A DNA stretch of 10,744 bases, taken from contig CAZCZJ010000080.1 of the NCBI GenBank assembly GCA_964503235.1, positions 1-10,744 of the forward strand, given 5' to 3'. The DNA is from W425 sp964503235 (GTDB lineage: Bacteria; Chloroflexota; Dehalococcoidia; Dehalococcoidales; RBG-16-60-22). A model generated the notes under the pieces. It was not told the origin of the DNA, made no database searches, and worked only from the letters and a program-made list of their open reading frames with translations. Positions 1 through 6,578 of this stretch are shown here, piece after piece. The translations under genes and the position numbers were made by a program. The stretch's first letter is position 1. Each line of letters begins with the position of its first letter.

Positions 1-1
1 C

Positions 2-103
2 CATTACTACGTTCTTCTAACGGATAAGGTCGAAGCTACGATTAGTTTTCCACTTCAACCTGAGACGATAGGGAATATTGTGTTTACAGAACCAGGGGGC
101 TAA
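2..103 (+). CDS. Possible 3' end of an unidentified gene (partial)
   Basis: Reading frame 2 of the plus strand is open from the window edge to a TAA at 101-103 and gives 33 residues. They start HYYVLLTDKVEATISF and end FTEPGG. The other two plus frames that I followed close within the first 27 bases. The peptide alternates hydrophobic and polar residues as a beta-rich C-terminus would, and a terminator-like hairpin begins exactly at the stop codon. I recognise no family. An open frame this short can arise by chance, so this is a low-confidence call. The competing reading is that this is noncoding DNA left of the repeat. Confidence 0.33.
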   Translation, partial: HYYVLLTDKVEATISFPLQPETIGNIVFTEPGG

Positions 104-118
104 GCCCCTTCTTTTACT
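94..118 (+). terminator. Putative intrinsic terminator
   Basis: The stem GGGGC (96-100) pairs with GCCCC (104-108) around a TAA loop. A weak extension is given by G95-T109 and A94-T110. The stem is followed by CTTTTACTT. The loop is the stop codon of the possible partial gene at 2-103. The T-run is interrupted and the hairpin is also the left end of the repeated element, so its role as a terminator is inferred. Confidence 0.4.
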
Positions 119-194
119 TACTCCCCTCTCCGGCCAGTTATAATTGCGGTGTCCCAGCGATGTTTCCGGCTGGAGAGGGGTCAGGGGTGAGGCA
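95..194. repeat. Structured ~100-bp dispersed repeat, copy 1
   Basis: This copy and the one at 5711-5810 are exactly the same length and have the same plan. They share a G-rich hairpin at the left end, a CTCTCC-containing arm, a diverged centre and a right end of 23 identical bases (172-194). Internally, 123-135 pairs with 168-180 over 13 bp with a single G-T wobble, leaving a 32-nt loop. No protein is encoded. It resembles a REP- or MITE-like element; no target-site duplication is evident. Confidence 0.65.
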
Positions 195-238
195 AGCACC
201 CCCAACCCAGATGTAAATAAAAGCCAGGGTTAGCTTTA

Positions 239-274
239 TTGACAATCAATTAATCCCGTTAGTATCATATACTA
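239..274 (+). promoter_or_regulatory. dnaJ promoter with overlapping palindrome
   Basis: A perfect -35 TTGACA (239-244) is followed after 18 nt by TATCAT (263-268), five of six matches to the -10 consensus. This places transcription start near 275 and leaves a leader of about 65 nt before dnaJ. The -10 sits inside TAGTAT-CAT-ATACTA (260-274), a 6-bp inverted repeat with a 3-nt centre that could be an operator. The CIRCE element bound by HrcA in many chaperone operons was not found here. The promoter rests on consensus matching; regulation by the palindrome is inferred. Confidence 0.55.
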
Positions 275-339
275 GGGACTTTGTTTCTGCTAAAGAAATA
301 CCCCGGTAAAGGGTAGAGTGATAGGATAGAGACGATTAT

Positions 340-1422
340 ATGGCTCAAAAAAGGGATTATTACGATGTTCTGGGGATATCCCGGGACGCCTCCAATGAGG
401 AAATAAAGAAAGCTTTCCGCAAACTTGCCTTTCAATACCATCCTGACCGGAATCGTGACGACGGCGCTGAAGCAAAATTCAAGGAAGTCAACGAAGCCTA
501 CGAAGTGCTCTCTGATACCGATAAACGCGCTGCCTATGACCGTTTCGGACACGCCGGCGCCGATAACATGTTCGGCAGGGGCTTTGAAGACTTTGGTTTT
601 GGCGGCTTTGGAGATATCTTTGAAGCCTTTTTCGGTGGCACCGGCACTGCCACCCGTCAGGCGCCACGACACGGTAATGACCTCCGCTATAAAGTTACAC
701 TCTCTTTTGAAGAAGCCGCTCTGGGCTGTGAAAAAGAAATAGAAATAAAGCGTACGGAAATATGCTCCACCTGCAGCGGTACCGGTTCCAAACCGGGTTC
801 CCAGCCCACCAGGTGTCCCAATTGTGAGGGTACCGGTCAGGTACGCAGAGTGCAGCGCAGCCTTTTCGGACAGTTTATTCATTCGGCCGTTTGTAATCAG
901 TGCCGTGGTGAGGGTGTGATTATTACCGACCCCTGTCATGATTGCAAGGGCAGTGGCTTTCAAAAGCAGAAGCGACGTATCGCTGTTAAGGTACCGGCCG
1001 GAGTTGATGACGGTAACGGTATCAGGCTCCGGGGCGAGGGAGATGCCGGTTCGCGCAGAGGTTCTCCGGGGAGTCTATACGTCATGCTTTCCGTAGACAG
1101 CCATAAATACTTCGTGCGAGAGGGTGATGATATTGTCTATGACCTGCCCGTGAACTTTGCCGAGGCGGCTCTGGGTATTGAGGTGGAGGTGCCGACTCTC
1201 TACGGGAAGAGTAAGGTTAAAATTCCTTCCGGTAGCCAGACCGGTAAGGTATTTCGACTTAAAGACAAGGGAATCGCTCATCTTCATGGCAGCGGCCGCG
1301 GCGACCAGCTTGTGAGGTTGCAGGTGGTTACTCCCGAATCGTTGAATAAGGAACAGCGTAAGCTGTTTGAGGAGCTGGCTAAAAGCCTGGGACCGGTAAA
1401 AAGGATAAGTGCCGATTCCTGA
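340..1422 (+). CDS. dnaJ: Chaperone protein DnaJ (Hsp40)
   Basis: Cytoplasmic co-chaperone that delivers unfolded substrates to DnaK and stimulates its ATPase. All type I DnaJ domains are present in the 360-residue product. The J domain (about 5-70) has the HPD triad at 34-36. A Gly/Phe-rich linker spans roughly 78-100. The zinc-binding domain has four intact CxxCxGxG repeats at 142, 159, 185 and 199. A C-terminal substrate-binding and dimerisation region follows. Length is close to the usual 370-380. The start fits the family N-terminus (xKRDYYDVLG), although the ribosome-binding site is weak (GATAGAGA upstream). The gene stands alone after its own promoter, with no dnaK or grpE in the window. 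It ends 2 nt from the stop of gpsA on the opposite strand, with no room for a separate terminator. Confidence 0.97.
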   Translation: MAQKRDYYDVLGISRDASNEEIKKAFRKLAFQYHPDRNRDDGAEAKFKEVNEAYEVLSDTDKRAAYDRFGHAGADNMFGRGFEDFGFGGFGDIFEAFFGGTGTATRQAPRHGNDLRYKVTLSFEEAALGCEKEIEIKRTEICSTCSGTGSKPGSQPTRCPNCEGTGQVRRVQRSLFGQFIHSAVCNQCRGEGVIITDPCHDCKGSGFQKQKRRIAVKVPAGVDDGNGIRLRGEGDAGSRRGSPGSLYVMLSVDSHKYFVREGDDIVYDLPVNFAEAALGIEVEVPTLYGKSKVKIPSGSQTGKVFRLKDKGIAHLHGSGRGDQLVRLQVVTPESLNKEQRKLFEELAKSLGPVKRISADS

Positions 1423-1424
1423 TA

Positions 1425-2486
1425 TCAGGTCTTGGAGGTATCTCGCTCTCGCCTGAAAAGGGAGAATAACTGCCATCTTCGCCCTGCTAATTCGTGCTTG
1501 GTGTTCCCTCCCATCAATTCCGCCGCTGTCTGCACCGGATCAGCGTCTTCGTAAAGCACCTTATATAGCTTCTCGGTTATCGGCATTTCCAGCCCCCGCT
1601 TCTCGGCCATATTCTTGGCTACCAGTGTCGTATTTACCCCCTCGGCTACTTCGGACATGGCATCGAGTATGTCTGCCAGAGGTAACCCCTTGGCTAACTC
1701 GACGCCGACATGATGGTTTCGACTTAGCGGGCTGGTGCACGTAGCGATAACGTCACCGAGACCGGCCAGACCTGAAAACGTAAGTGGATTGGCCCCCAGT
1801 GACATGCCCAGGGCGGTAATTTCGGTCAGGCCGCGTGTCATAAACGCCGCTCTGGCGTTGTCCCCGTATCCCAGACCGTCGGCGATGCCCGCTCCGATAG
1901 CCAGAATGTTCTTCAAGGCTCCCGCCAGCTCAACGCCGATGATGTCCGAATTCGTAAAGACGCAGAAATTCGGGGTTGTCAGCACTCTCTGGGCTTGCCT
2001 GGCTGGTCCTGTCTCTTTAGAGGCTATCACCGAGGCGGCTGGCAAATCACGCATTATCTCGCGTGCCAGCTGGGGACCCGAAAGGGCGCAGATGTTTGCC
2101 CGGAAATGCTCATCTATCTCTTCGCTGATTACCTCGGACATGCGCTTGTTGCTGCCTATCTCCAGTCCTTTGGAGGCGCTTATTATCAGTGTTGATTTTT
2201 TAAGGTGTTGAGCAGCCTGTGATATGTTCTGACGCATCGTTGCCGAAGGTACGGCCAGGATAACCACGTTAACGTCATCCATCGCTTCGGCCATGTGGCT
2301 GGTAACAATGACATTCTCCGGCAGAGTTAATCCCTCGAAGCGTTCCTGGTTCAGACCCTTTTTTCTGATTTTGTTGGCTTCCCGTTCTGTCCTGGCCCAC
2401 AACCTCACATCAAACCCTTTGCCTGCCAGGAGCATTCCCAGGGTTATTCCCCAGCTTGTGGTGCCTATGATTACGGACTTCTGCAT
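1425..2486 (-). CDS. gpsA: Glycerol-3-phosphate dehydrogenase [NAD(P)+]
   Basis: Reduces dihydroxyacetone phosphate to sn-glycerol-3-phosphate in the cytoplasm, supplying the backbone of phospholipids. The 353-residue product has an N-terminal Rossmann fold and a C-terminal helical catalytic domain. Visible signatures are ASKG with K106, LSGP (135-138), ALKN with the expected catalytic K192, DGLGYGDN, GLGD with D245, SRN (255-257) and EGVNTT. One oddity is the dinucleotide loop: it reads G8-TTSW-G13 where the family usually has GAGSWG or GAGAWG, so the middle glycine of GxGxxG is a threonine. I associate this variant with Dehalococcoidia, so it is probably functional. The C-terminus carries a short basic tail (RRWQLFSLFRRER). 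The gene is last in the argF-der-plsY-gpsA operon, 37 nt after plsY, whose enzyme uses its product. Its Shine-Dalgarno sequence is poor, which fits translation within the operon. Confidence 0.95.
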   Translation of the reverse strand: MQKSVIIGTTSWGITLGMLLAGKGFDVRLWARTEREANKIRKKGLNQERFEGLTLPENVIVTSHMAEAMDDVNVVILAVPSATMRQNISQAAQHLKKSTLIISASKGLEIGSNKRMSEVISEEIDEHFRANICALSGPQLAREIMRDLPAASVIASKETGPARQAQRVLTTPNFCVFTNSDIIGVELAGALKNILAIGAGIADGLGYGDNARAAFMTRGLTEITALGMSLGANPLTFSGLAGLGDVIATCTSPLSRNHHVGVELAKGLPLADILDAMSEVAEGVNTTLVAKNMAEKRGLEMPITEKLYKVLYEDADPVQTAAELMGGNTKHELAGRRWQLFSLFRRERDTSKT

Positions 2487-2523
2487 TTCTTAGTGAACTC
2501 TTTTTTGGTTATACGATATATTA

Positions 2524-3219
2524 TCATTTACTGCCGATAGTTGGTAGATTCTCCATTCCGGTCTTCTCACCGAGCTTGCGTTCTTTGCCGGTCACGAGTC
2601 GCCTGATATTATCGCGGTGCATCACATAGACAAATATAGCGCCTATCATCGCGTAAATTACGTATTCGATATGTGGGTACAGGTTGAGGATGGGAACTTT
2701 ATAGTAGTTTAGTATTATCAGCATTACAAAAGCAATCACCGACCCGATTATCGAGCCGAGGGACATAAATCGGGTAATGATACCGATGATAATCACAATA
2801 CCGCCACCTACTATCGCCGCTGGCCAGAACATCACGAGCAGTGCGCCCATAAATGTACTGACGCCTCTTCCTCCCTTGAACTTGAGAAAAACTGACCAGC
2901 TGTGACCGGCGATTGCTGCCAGGGCGGCGGCAACCTGTGCGAAGTATATTGTCATCATAGGATAGCCGCTGATATCGACCGCGTCGAATATCAGTTTGGC
3001 GATATATACCGCCAGCGCTCCCTTGCCTGCATCGCAGATTAATGATAAAACCGCTCCCTTTTTCCCCGCCGCCCGCATGACGTTGGTCATCCCCGTCTTG
3101 CCGCTGCCGATATTCCTGATATCGGTCTTGCCCAGAACGCGCCCGATAGTAACGCCGAAGGGCAGCGAGCCCAGAAGATAACCGATTATTATCACCGCGA
3201 TATAAAGCCCGGCTATCAT
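2524..3219 (-). CDS. plsY: Glycerol-3-phosphate acyltransferase PlsY
   Basis: Inner-membrane enzyme that transfers an acyl group from acyl-phosphate to position 1 of glycerol-3-phosphate, giving lysophosphatidate. The 231-residue product has several hydrophobic segments (roughly 3-19, 54-78, 92-108, 124-148, 154-172 and 184-200). The family's conserved cytoplasmic loops are present. SLPFG with R27 comes first, then GSGKTGMTNVMR (38-49), GHSWSVFLKFKGGRGVST (105-121), and H201/N204 near the C-terminus. The second motif has K41 where Asn is usual (GSGNxGxTN), and the third has GGRG for GGKG. Start: ATG at 3219 overlaps the der stop as ATGA and is preceded by AAGGGGTGA, so translation is probably coupled to der. 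It lies next to gpsA, which makes its substrate; no plsX or plsC is in the window. Confidence 0.96.
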   Translation of the reverse strand: MIAGLYIAVIIIGYLLGSLPFGVTIGRVLGKTDIRNIGSGKTGMTNVMRAAGKKGAVLSLICDAGKGALAVYIAKLIFDAVDISGYPMMTIYFAQVAAALAAIAGHSWSVFLKFKGGRGVSTFMGALLVMFWPAAIVGGGIVIIIGIITRFMSLGSIIGSVIAFVMLIILNYYKVPILNLYPHIEYVIYAMIGAIFVYVMHRDNIRRLVTGKERKLGEKTGMENLPTIGSK

Positions 3220-4529
3220 TCTTCACCCCTTGTTTTAAAGACCATTCGCAGCGGCGTACCCGCAAAACCGAAAGCCTCACGCAGCTTGTTCTCCAGGTAG
3301 CGTCGGTAGGTAAAGTGGATTAACTTAGCGTCGTTGGCAAAGAAAACAAAAGTAGGCGGATTGACCTCCGCCTGCGTAGCGTAATAGACTTTGAGCTGTT
3401 TTCCCCCGCGGTGCGGCCGGTTGTGCGATGAAACCGCCTGTTGCACGACACCGTTCACCGTAGAGGTGGGAAGTCTTTTTAGCCTCTCCTGATAAACCTG
3501 GATAACCTGAGGCATAATCTTGTTTACTCCCTGTCCGGATTTGGCTGAGGTGAATAATACCGGCGCATAAGCAAAGAACTTAAACAGGCGTTTGACATGA
3601 CTGTTCCATTCGTTGGTGTTTTTATCCGCAATTAAATCCCATTTATTTACTATTATTATAATTCCCCTGGCTGCCTGTTGAATATACCCACCGATATGCA
3701 GGTCCTGAGAGGTTGCCGGTTCGGTTGCATCAAGAACGAGTAGCGCGATATCGGCCCGGTCGATGGCCCGCAGAGTTCTTATTACGCTGTACCTTTCAAC
3801 TCCTGCTTTAATACTTCCCCGCCGTCTGACACCTGCTGTATCAATAAGTAGCACACTTTGACCGTCAAAGTCAAACGGCGTGTCGATGGCGTCACGCGTG
3901 GTCCCGGGAATATCGTCGACGATAACTCTGCTGTCTCCCACCAGGGCGTTTAGCAGCATTGACTTGCCGACGTTGGGCCGCCCGACGATGGCTATTTTCA
4001 CTGTCTCCGGTGCTGCTTCCGGGGTTGCCGGTTCCGGTAGCAGTGGTATTATCCTGTCCAGTAATTCGGCAACCCCCCGGCCGTGATGGGCGGCTACCGG
4101 TAGCGGTTCGCCCAGCCCCAGTTCGTAGAATTCTAGGGCGGCAACTTCGAGCTTGGCGTTGTCCGCCTTGTTGGCTGCCAGTAATATCGGTTTGGCGGTC
4201 CGGCGCAGCTTGTTGGCGATTTCCAGGTCCGTCGGCGTTACCCCATCGGTTACATCCACCAGGAAAATAATGACATCGGCCGTATCGATAGCTGCTTCTA
4301 TTTGAGCGTTGATGCCGCGGGTAATGGTGGCGTCCGTTTCCGGTTCCAGGCCGCCCGTGTCGATGACGGTGAATTCGGTATCCTGCCAGGTCACGCTGGC
4401 GAATATGCGGTCGCGGGTTGTCCCGGGCTGGTCCTGAACGATAGCCAGCGGTTTGCCCGCGATGCGGTTCAGCAGCGTCGATTTTCCGGTATTTTGTCGT
4501 CCGATAATAGCGACAATGGGTTTAGTCAT
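3216..4529 (-). CDS. der: Ribosome assembly GTPase Der (EngA)
   Basis: Essential double GTPase that acts in 50S ribosomal subunit maturation. The 437-residue product has two tandem G domains and a C-terminal KH-like domain, and matches the family's usual length of about 436. First G domain: GRQNTGKS (10-17), DTGG (57-60), NKAD (120-123). Second: GRPNVGKS (183-190), DTAG (230-233), NKWD (295-298). The KH-like part runs from about 350 to the end. The first P-loop departs from GRPNVGKS at two positions but keeps GxxxxGKS. Start: the frame is open for 45 codons further upstream, but only the ATG at 4529 begins with the family sequence (MTKPIVAIIGR) and has a GGGAG 9 nt before it; the longer version would run into argF. 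argF ends 37 nt upstream and plsY overlaps by 4 nt. Confidence 0.96.
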   Translation of the reverse strand: MTKPIVAIIGRQNTGKSTLLNRIAGKPLAIVQDQPGTTRDRIFASVTWQDTEFTVIDTGGLEPETDATITRGINAQIEAAIDTADVIIFLVDVTDGVTPTDLEIANKLRRTAKPILLAANKADNAKLEVAALEFYELGLGEPLPVAAHHGRGVAELLDRIIPLLPEPATPEAAPETVKIAIVGRPNVGKSMLLNALVGDSRVIVDDIPGTTRDAIDTPFDFDGQSVLLIDTAGVRRRGSIKAGVERYSVIRTLRAIDRADIALLVLDATEPATSQDLHIGGYIQQAARGIIIIVNKWDLIADKNTNEWNSHVKRLFKFFAYAPVLFTSAKSGQGVNKIMPQVIQVYQERLKRLPTSTVNGVVQQAVSSHNRPHRGGKQLKVYYATQAEVNPPTFVFFANDAKLIHFTYRRYLENKLREAFGFAGTPLRMVFKTRGEE

Positions 4530-4566
4530 GGTTGCCAACTCCCGGCATGTCAGTGTCAATTTCGCG

Positions 4567-5508
4567 TTAAGGGTAATTCGCCAGTGGTAATTCCAGTCCC
4601 CCCAGCATCTCTGCCAGTAACGCTTTTTGCGCGTATATTCTGTTTTCCGCCTGGTCGAAGACAACCGATTGCGGACTGTAGAGGATATTTTCCGCTACTT
4701 CCTCGCCGTGGTGCGCGGGGAGGCAATGCATTAGTATGGCGTATCCCCTGGCCAGTGATAGCAGTTTGCCGTTTACCTGGTAGTCGGCAAATATCCGGCG
4801 GCGTTGTTCGGCTTCTGCTTCCTGCCCCATGCTTGTCCAGGCATCGGTGTAGACTACGTCGGCTCCTCTGACAGCTTCGCGAGGGTCTTCGGTGCAGAAA
4901 ATCTCTGAACCGGTTTCAGTAGCGTACTCACGGGCTTTTCGGAGTATTCCTTCTTTTATCTGGTAACCGGGCGGAGAAGCTATGCGGAAGTTCATCCCGG
5001 CCAGAGATGCTGCCAGTACCAGGCTGTTAGCTACATTATTACCGTCGCCGACATATGCCAGTGTAATGCCTTCGAGCATGTTTTTCTTCTCGTAGATGGT
5101 GAGCAGGTCGGCCAGTGCCTGGCAGGGATGCTCTAAATCGGATAAAGCATTGATAACCGGGATGCTTGAATACTCGGCCAGCACTTCGAGAGTCTTATGG
5201 GAGAAGGTACGGGCAACGATGGCATTTACACAGCGACTCAGGACCTGGGCGACATCGGGTACCGATTCCCGTTTGCCCATGCCTACCTCGTCCGGTGACA
5301 GGTAAAGGCAATGCCCGCCTAATTGCCGCATTGCCATTTCAAAGCTTACCCGCGTACGGTTTGACGGATGTTCGAAGAGAAGGGCGATTGCCTTTTCGCT
5401 CAGCATTGAACTCCACCCCTCGGCTTTTAAGTCAACGGCCCTGGTGATAAGTGATAGCAAACGCTGAGAGTCCAGATCGGTTATGGAAAGAAAGTCTTTC
5501 TTACTCAA
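4567..5508 (-). CDS. argF: Ornithine carbamoyltransferase
   Basis: Cytoplasmic enzyme that joins carbamoyl phosphate and ornithine to give citrulline in arginine synthesis. From the TTG start chosen here the product is 313 residues, the normal size. Carbamoyl-phosphate site: S49-N-R-T-R53 (the family has SxRTR, most often STRTR). HPCQ lies at 127-130, DGNNVANS at 155-162 and SMG at 226-228. HCLP at 261-264 closes the ornithine site. Together, SMG and HCLP separate it from aspartate carbamoyltransferase. Start: the frame stays open to 5754, but a perfect AGGAGG (5514-5519) lies 5 nt before TTG at 5508-5506, homology begins there, and the likely promoter lies just upstream. The ATG next to the AGGAGG is out of frame. 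argF is first in the operon with der, plsY and gpsA. An arcB-type catabolic role is unlikely without other arc genes but is not excluded. Confidence 0.93.
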   Translation of the reverse strand: MSKKDFLSITDLDSQRLLSLITRAVDLKAEGWSSMLSEKAIALLFEHPSNRTRVSFEMAMRQLGGHCLYLSPDEVGMGKRESVPDVAQVLSRCVNAIVARTFSHKTLEVLAEYSSIPVINALSDLEHPCQALADLLTIYEKKNMLEGITLAYVGDGNNVANSLVLAASLAGMNFRIASPPGYQIKEGILRKAREYATETGSEIFCTEDPREAVRGADVVYTDAWTSMGQEAEAEQRRRIFADYQVNGKLLSLARGYAILMHCLPAHHGEEVAENILYSPQSVVFDQAENRIYAQKALLAEMLGGLELPLANYP

Positions 5509-5513
5509 AACAT

Positions 5514-5556
5514 CCTCCTGTATGCCACAGTATAGCACGAATTCTCCATTCTTCAA
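5514..5556 (-). promoter_or_regulatory. argF operon promoter and ribosome-binding site
   Basis: On the minus strand a TTGAAG -35 (5556-5551) is separated by 16 nt from TATACT (5534-5529), which is preceded by TGC as an extended -10. Transcription should start near 5522. AGGAGG (5519-5514) and the TTG start at 5508 follow at once, giving a leader of only about 14 nt. This leaves no room for a leader peptide or attenuator, so any control would act at initiation. No ArgR box was identified with confidence. Based on consensus matching only. Confidence 0.5.
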
Positions 5557-5710
5557 CAGCATTAAATGAATAATTCTGGAAACATCTGGTTGTTTTGGCA
5601 TTAGTTTCGGAACACCCTTATCAGGAACCTTACAACCCTTTTTTGTCCCCCAAATCGGGTACCACAAGAAACATCTAATCATTTCTTTAGATTGGGGGGA
5701 GTATATAAGA
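5557..5710. other. Intergenic stretch upstream of argF
   Basis: Together with the promoters and repeat copy 2 around it, this forms the 404-bp divergent gap between argF and the DUF4342 gene. It contains nested inverted repeats. CCCCCAA (5647-5653) can pair with TTGGGGG (5692-5698), and ATCTAA (5673-5678) with TTAGAT (5687-5692) inside it. It is open in the argF frame on the minus strand, but the translation is low-complexity and matches no family I know. No RNA gene was recognised. Confidence 0.4.
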
Positions 5711-5810
5711 GGGGGCTTTGCCCCCTCTTCTCCCAAATTCCACTCTCCAGCCAATAGAGGCTCGTAATTATTCTCTTGACACAGGCGGGAGAGGGGTCAG
5801 GGGTGAGGCA
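5711..5810. repeat. Structured ~100-bp dispersed repeat, copy 2
   Basis: Second copy of the element at 95-194, in the same orientation. The left hairpin is stronger here: AAGAGGGGGC (5707-5716) pairs perfectly with GCCCCCTCTT (5720-5729) around TTT. The arms 5740-5752 and 5784-5796 pair at 11 of 13 positions. The last 23 bases (5788-5810) are identical to copy 1, while the centre has diverged with small compensating indels. The two copies bracket dnaJ and the argF-der-plsY-gpsA operon. The left hairpin could also act as a weak terminator, but neither strand shows a proper T-run after it. Confidence 0.65.
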
Positions 5811-5862
5811 TAAAAGATTTCAGTTGCACCAAATATAATCGGTGATACATTACTGCATCAAC

Positions 5863-5891
5863 TTGACACAAATAAATTACTTCACTAATAT
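5863..5891 (+). promoter_or_regulatory. Promoter of the DUF4342 gene cluster
   Basis: A perfect TTGACA (5863-5868) lies 17 nt before TAATAT (5886-5891), four of six matches to the -10 consensus, so transcription should begin near 5898. GGGGG (5903-5907) then serves as the ribosome-binding site, 5 nt before the ATG at 5913. It probably also serves the next two genes, since no convincing promoter was found in their short gaps. Confidence 0.55.
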
Positions 5892-5912
5892 GACAGTTAG
5901 TCGGGGGTCAAT

Positions 5913-6185
5913 ATGGCCGAGAGTGAGAAATATACCGTCTCGGGGAGCCAGGTTGTGGATAGAGTTAAAGAGCTTATCCATGAGGGTAACATTAGACGGG
6001 TACGCCTGATTCATAATGATAGAACACTTATTGAGATACCGCTTTCTGTGGGCGCCCCTGTTGCGGCGGTAGGTATATTGGCAGCGCCCGTTCTGGCGGC
6101 TATCGGCGCTGTCGCTGCGCTGGTAACCGAATGTACCATCGAGGTCGAGAAAATAGAAGAGACGGAGAAAAAAGATGGTGTTTAA
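5913..6185 (+). CDS. DUF4342 domain-containing protein
   Basis: A 90-residue protein with the DUF4342 layout. A short polar N-terminus is followed by a helix with VVDRVKELIHEGNIRRVRL (about 14-32). Next come a charged hairpin ending in the conserved EIPL (41-44), a hydrophobic Ala/Val/Gly-rich segment (about 45-71) and an acidic tail (EVEKIEETEKKD). The hydrophobic segment is long enough to cross the membrane once or to form a helical hairpin. The biochemical function of the family is unknown, and I do not assign one. The ATG follows a near-consensus promoter and a GGGGG ribosome-binding site. The next gene starts 56 nt downstream on the same strand. Confidence 0.85.
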   Translation: MAESEKYTVSGSQVVDRVKELIHEGNIRRVRLIHNDRTLIEIPLSVGAPVAAVGILAAPVLAAIGAVAALVTECTIEVEKIEETEKKDGV

Positions 6186-6241
6186 AACCCATTATATGGG
6201 CTTAACGTACTATCTATTCTGATTGTAGAGCGTTACATAAA

Positions 6242-6550
6242 ATGATAAAACATATTGTGATGTGGAAACTTAAAAATTTTGCCGAGGGCGGCAGTAAAGA
6301 CGAAAATGCCCTGTTGGTAAAATCTAAACTCGAGGGACTCAGAAAGAAGATTAAGTCAATCAAGGTTCTTGAGGTCGGTTTTAATTTAAATGCTTCTTCA
6401 ACAACCTATGACATTGTTTTATACTCTGAGTTTGAGACGATGGAAGACCTTAATAAATATAAAACTCATCCCGAACATAAAAAGGTAGGCGATTTTGTCA
6501 GTAAAGTACGACTCGAAAGAAAAGCAATTGATTACGAAGTAAAGAATTAG
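6242..6550 (+). CDS. Dabb (stress-responsive alpha/beta barrel) family protein
   Basis: A 102-residue protein with the dimeric alpha/beta-barrel (Dabb) pattern. It opens with a first strand MIKHIVMWKLK containing the typical H4. A Lys-rich helix (about 23-39), strands at 41-48 and 55-64, and the diagnostic HPEHK (76-80) before the last helix and strand complete the fold. Family members are small cytoplasmic proteins. Some are stress-induced and some, such as plant olivetolic acid cyclase, are enzymes; the substrate here cannot be read from sequence. The ribosome-binding site is weak (TAGAG). The gene is 28 nt upstream of the histidine phosphatase and is probably transcribed with it and with the DUF4342 gene. 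Confidence 0.85.
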   Translation: MIKHIVMWKLKNFAEGGSKDENALLVKSKLEGLRKKIKSIKVLEVGFNLNASSTTYDIVLYSEFETMEDLNKYKTHPEHKKVGDFVSKVRLERKAIDYEVKN

Positions 6551-6578
6551 TCGTATTGATCCGCGTGATATCTAACAT

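Noticed and set aside
265..963. 232-codon open frame on the minus strand opposite dnaJ
   Set aside because: It is fully antisense to the conserved dnaJ gene and its translation has no recognisable domain; it reflects the GC-rich codon pattern of dnaJ.
4302..4871. 189-codon open frame on the plus strand across der and argF
   Set aside because: Antisense to two conserved genes and spanning their junction, with no plausible protein features.
5509..5754. 82-codon N-terminal extension of argF
   Set aside because: Family similarity begins at the TTG at 5508, which has an ideal AGGAGG. The likely promoter lies inside the supposed extension, and the longer product would greatly exceed the family length.
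5776..5781. TTGACA inside repeat copy 2 as a promoter -35
   Set aside because: The bases 16-18 nt downstream are G-rich and show no -10 match.
5711..5810. CRISPR repeat or spacer explanation for the repeated elements
   Set aside because: There are only two copies, over 5 kb apart, with no regular spacing and no cas genes.
6188..6200. CCCAT-TAT-ATGGG hairpin after the DUF4342 gene as a terminator
   Set aside because: Only 5 bp of stem and no T-run follows on the plus strand.
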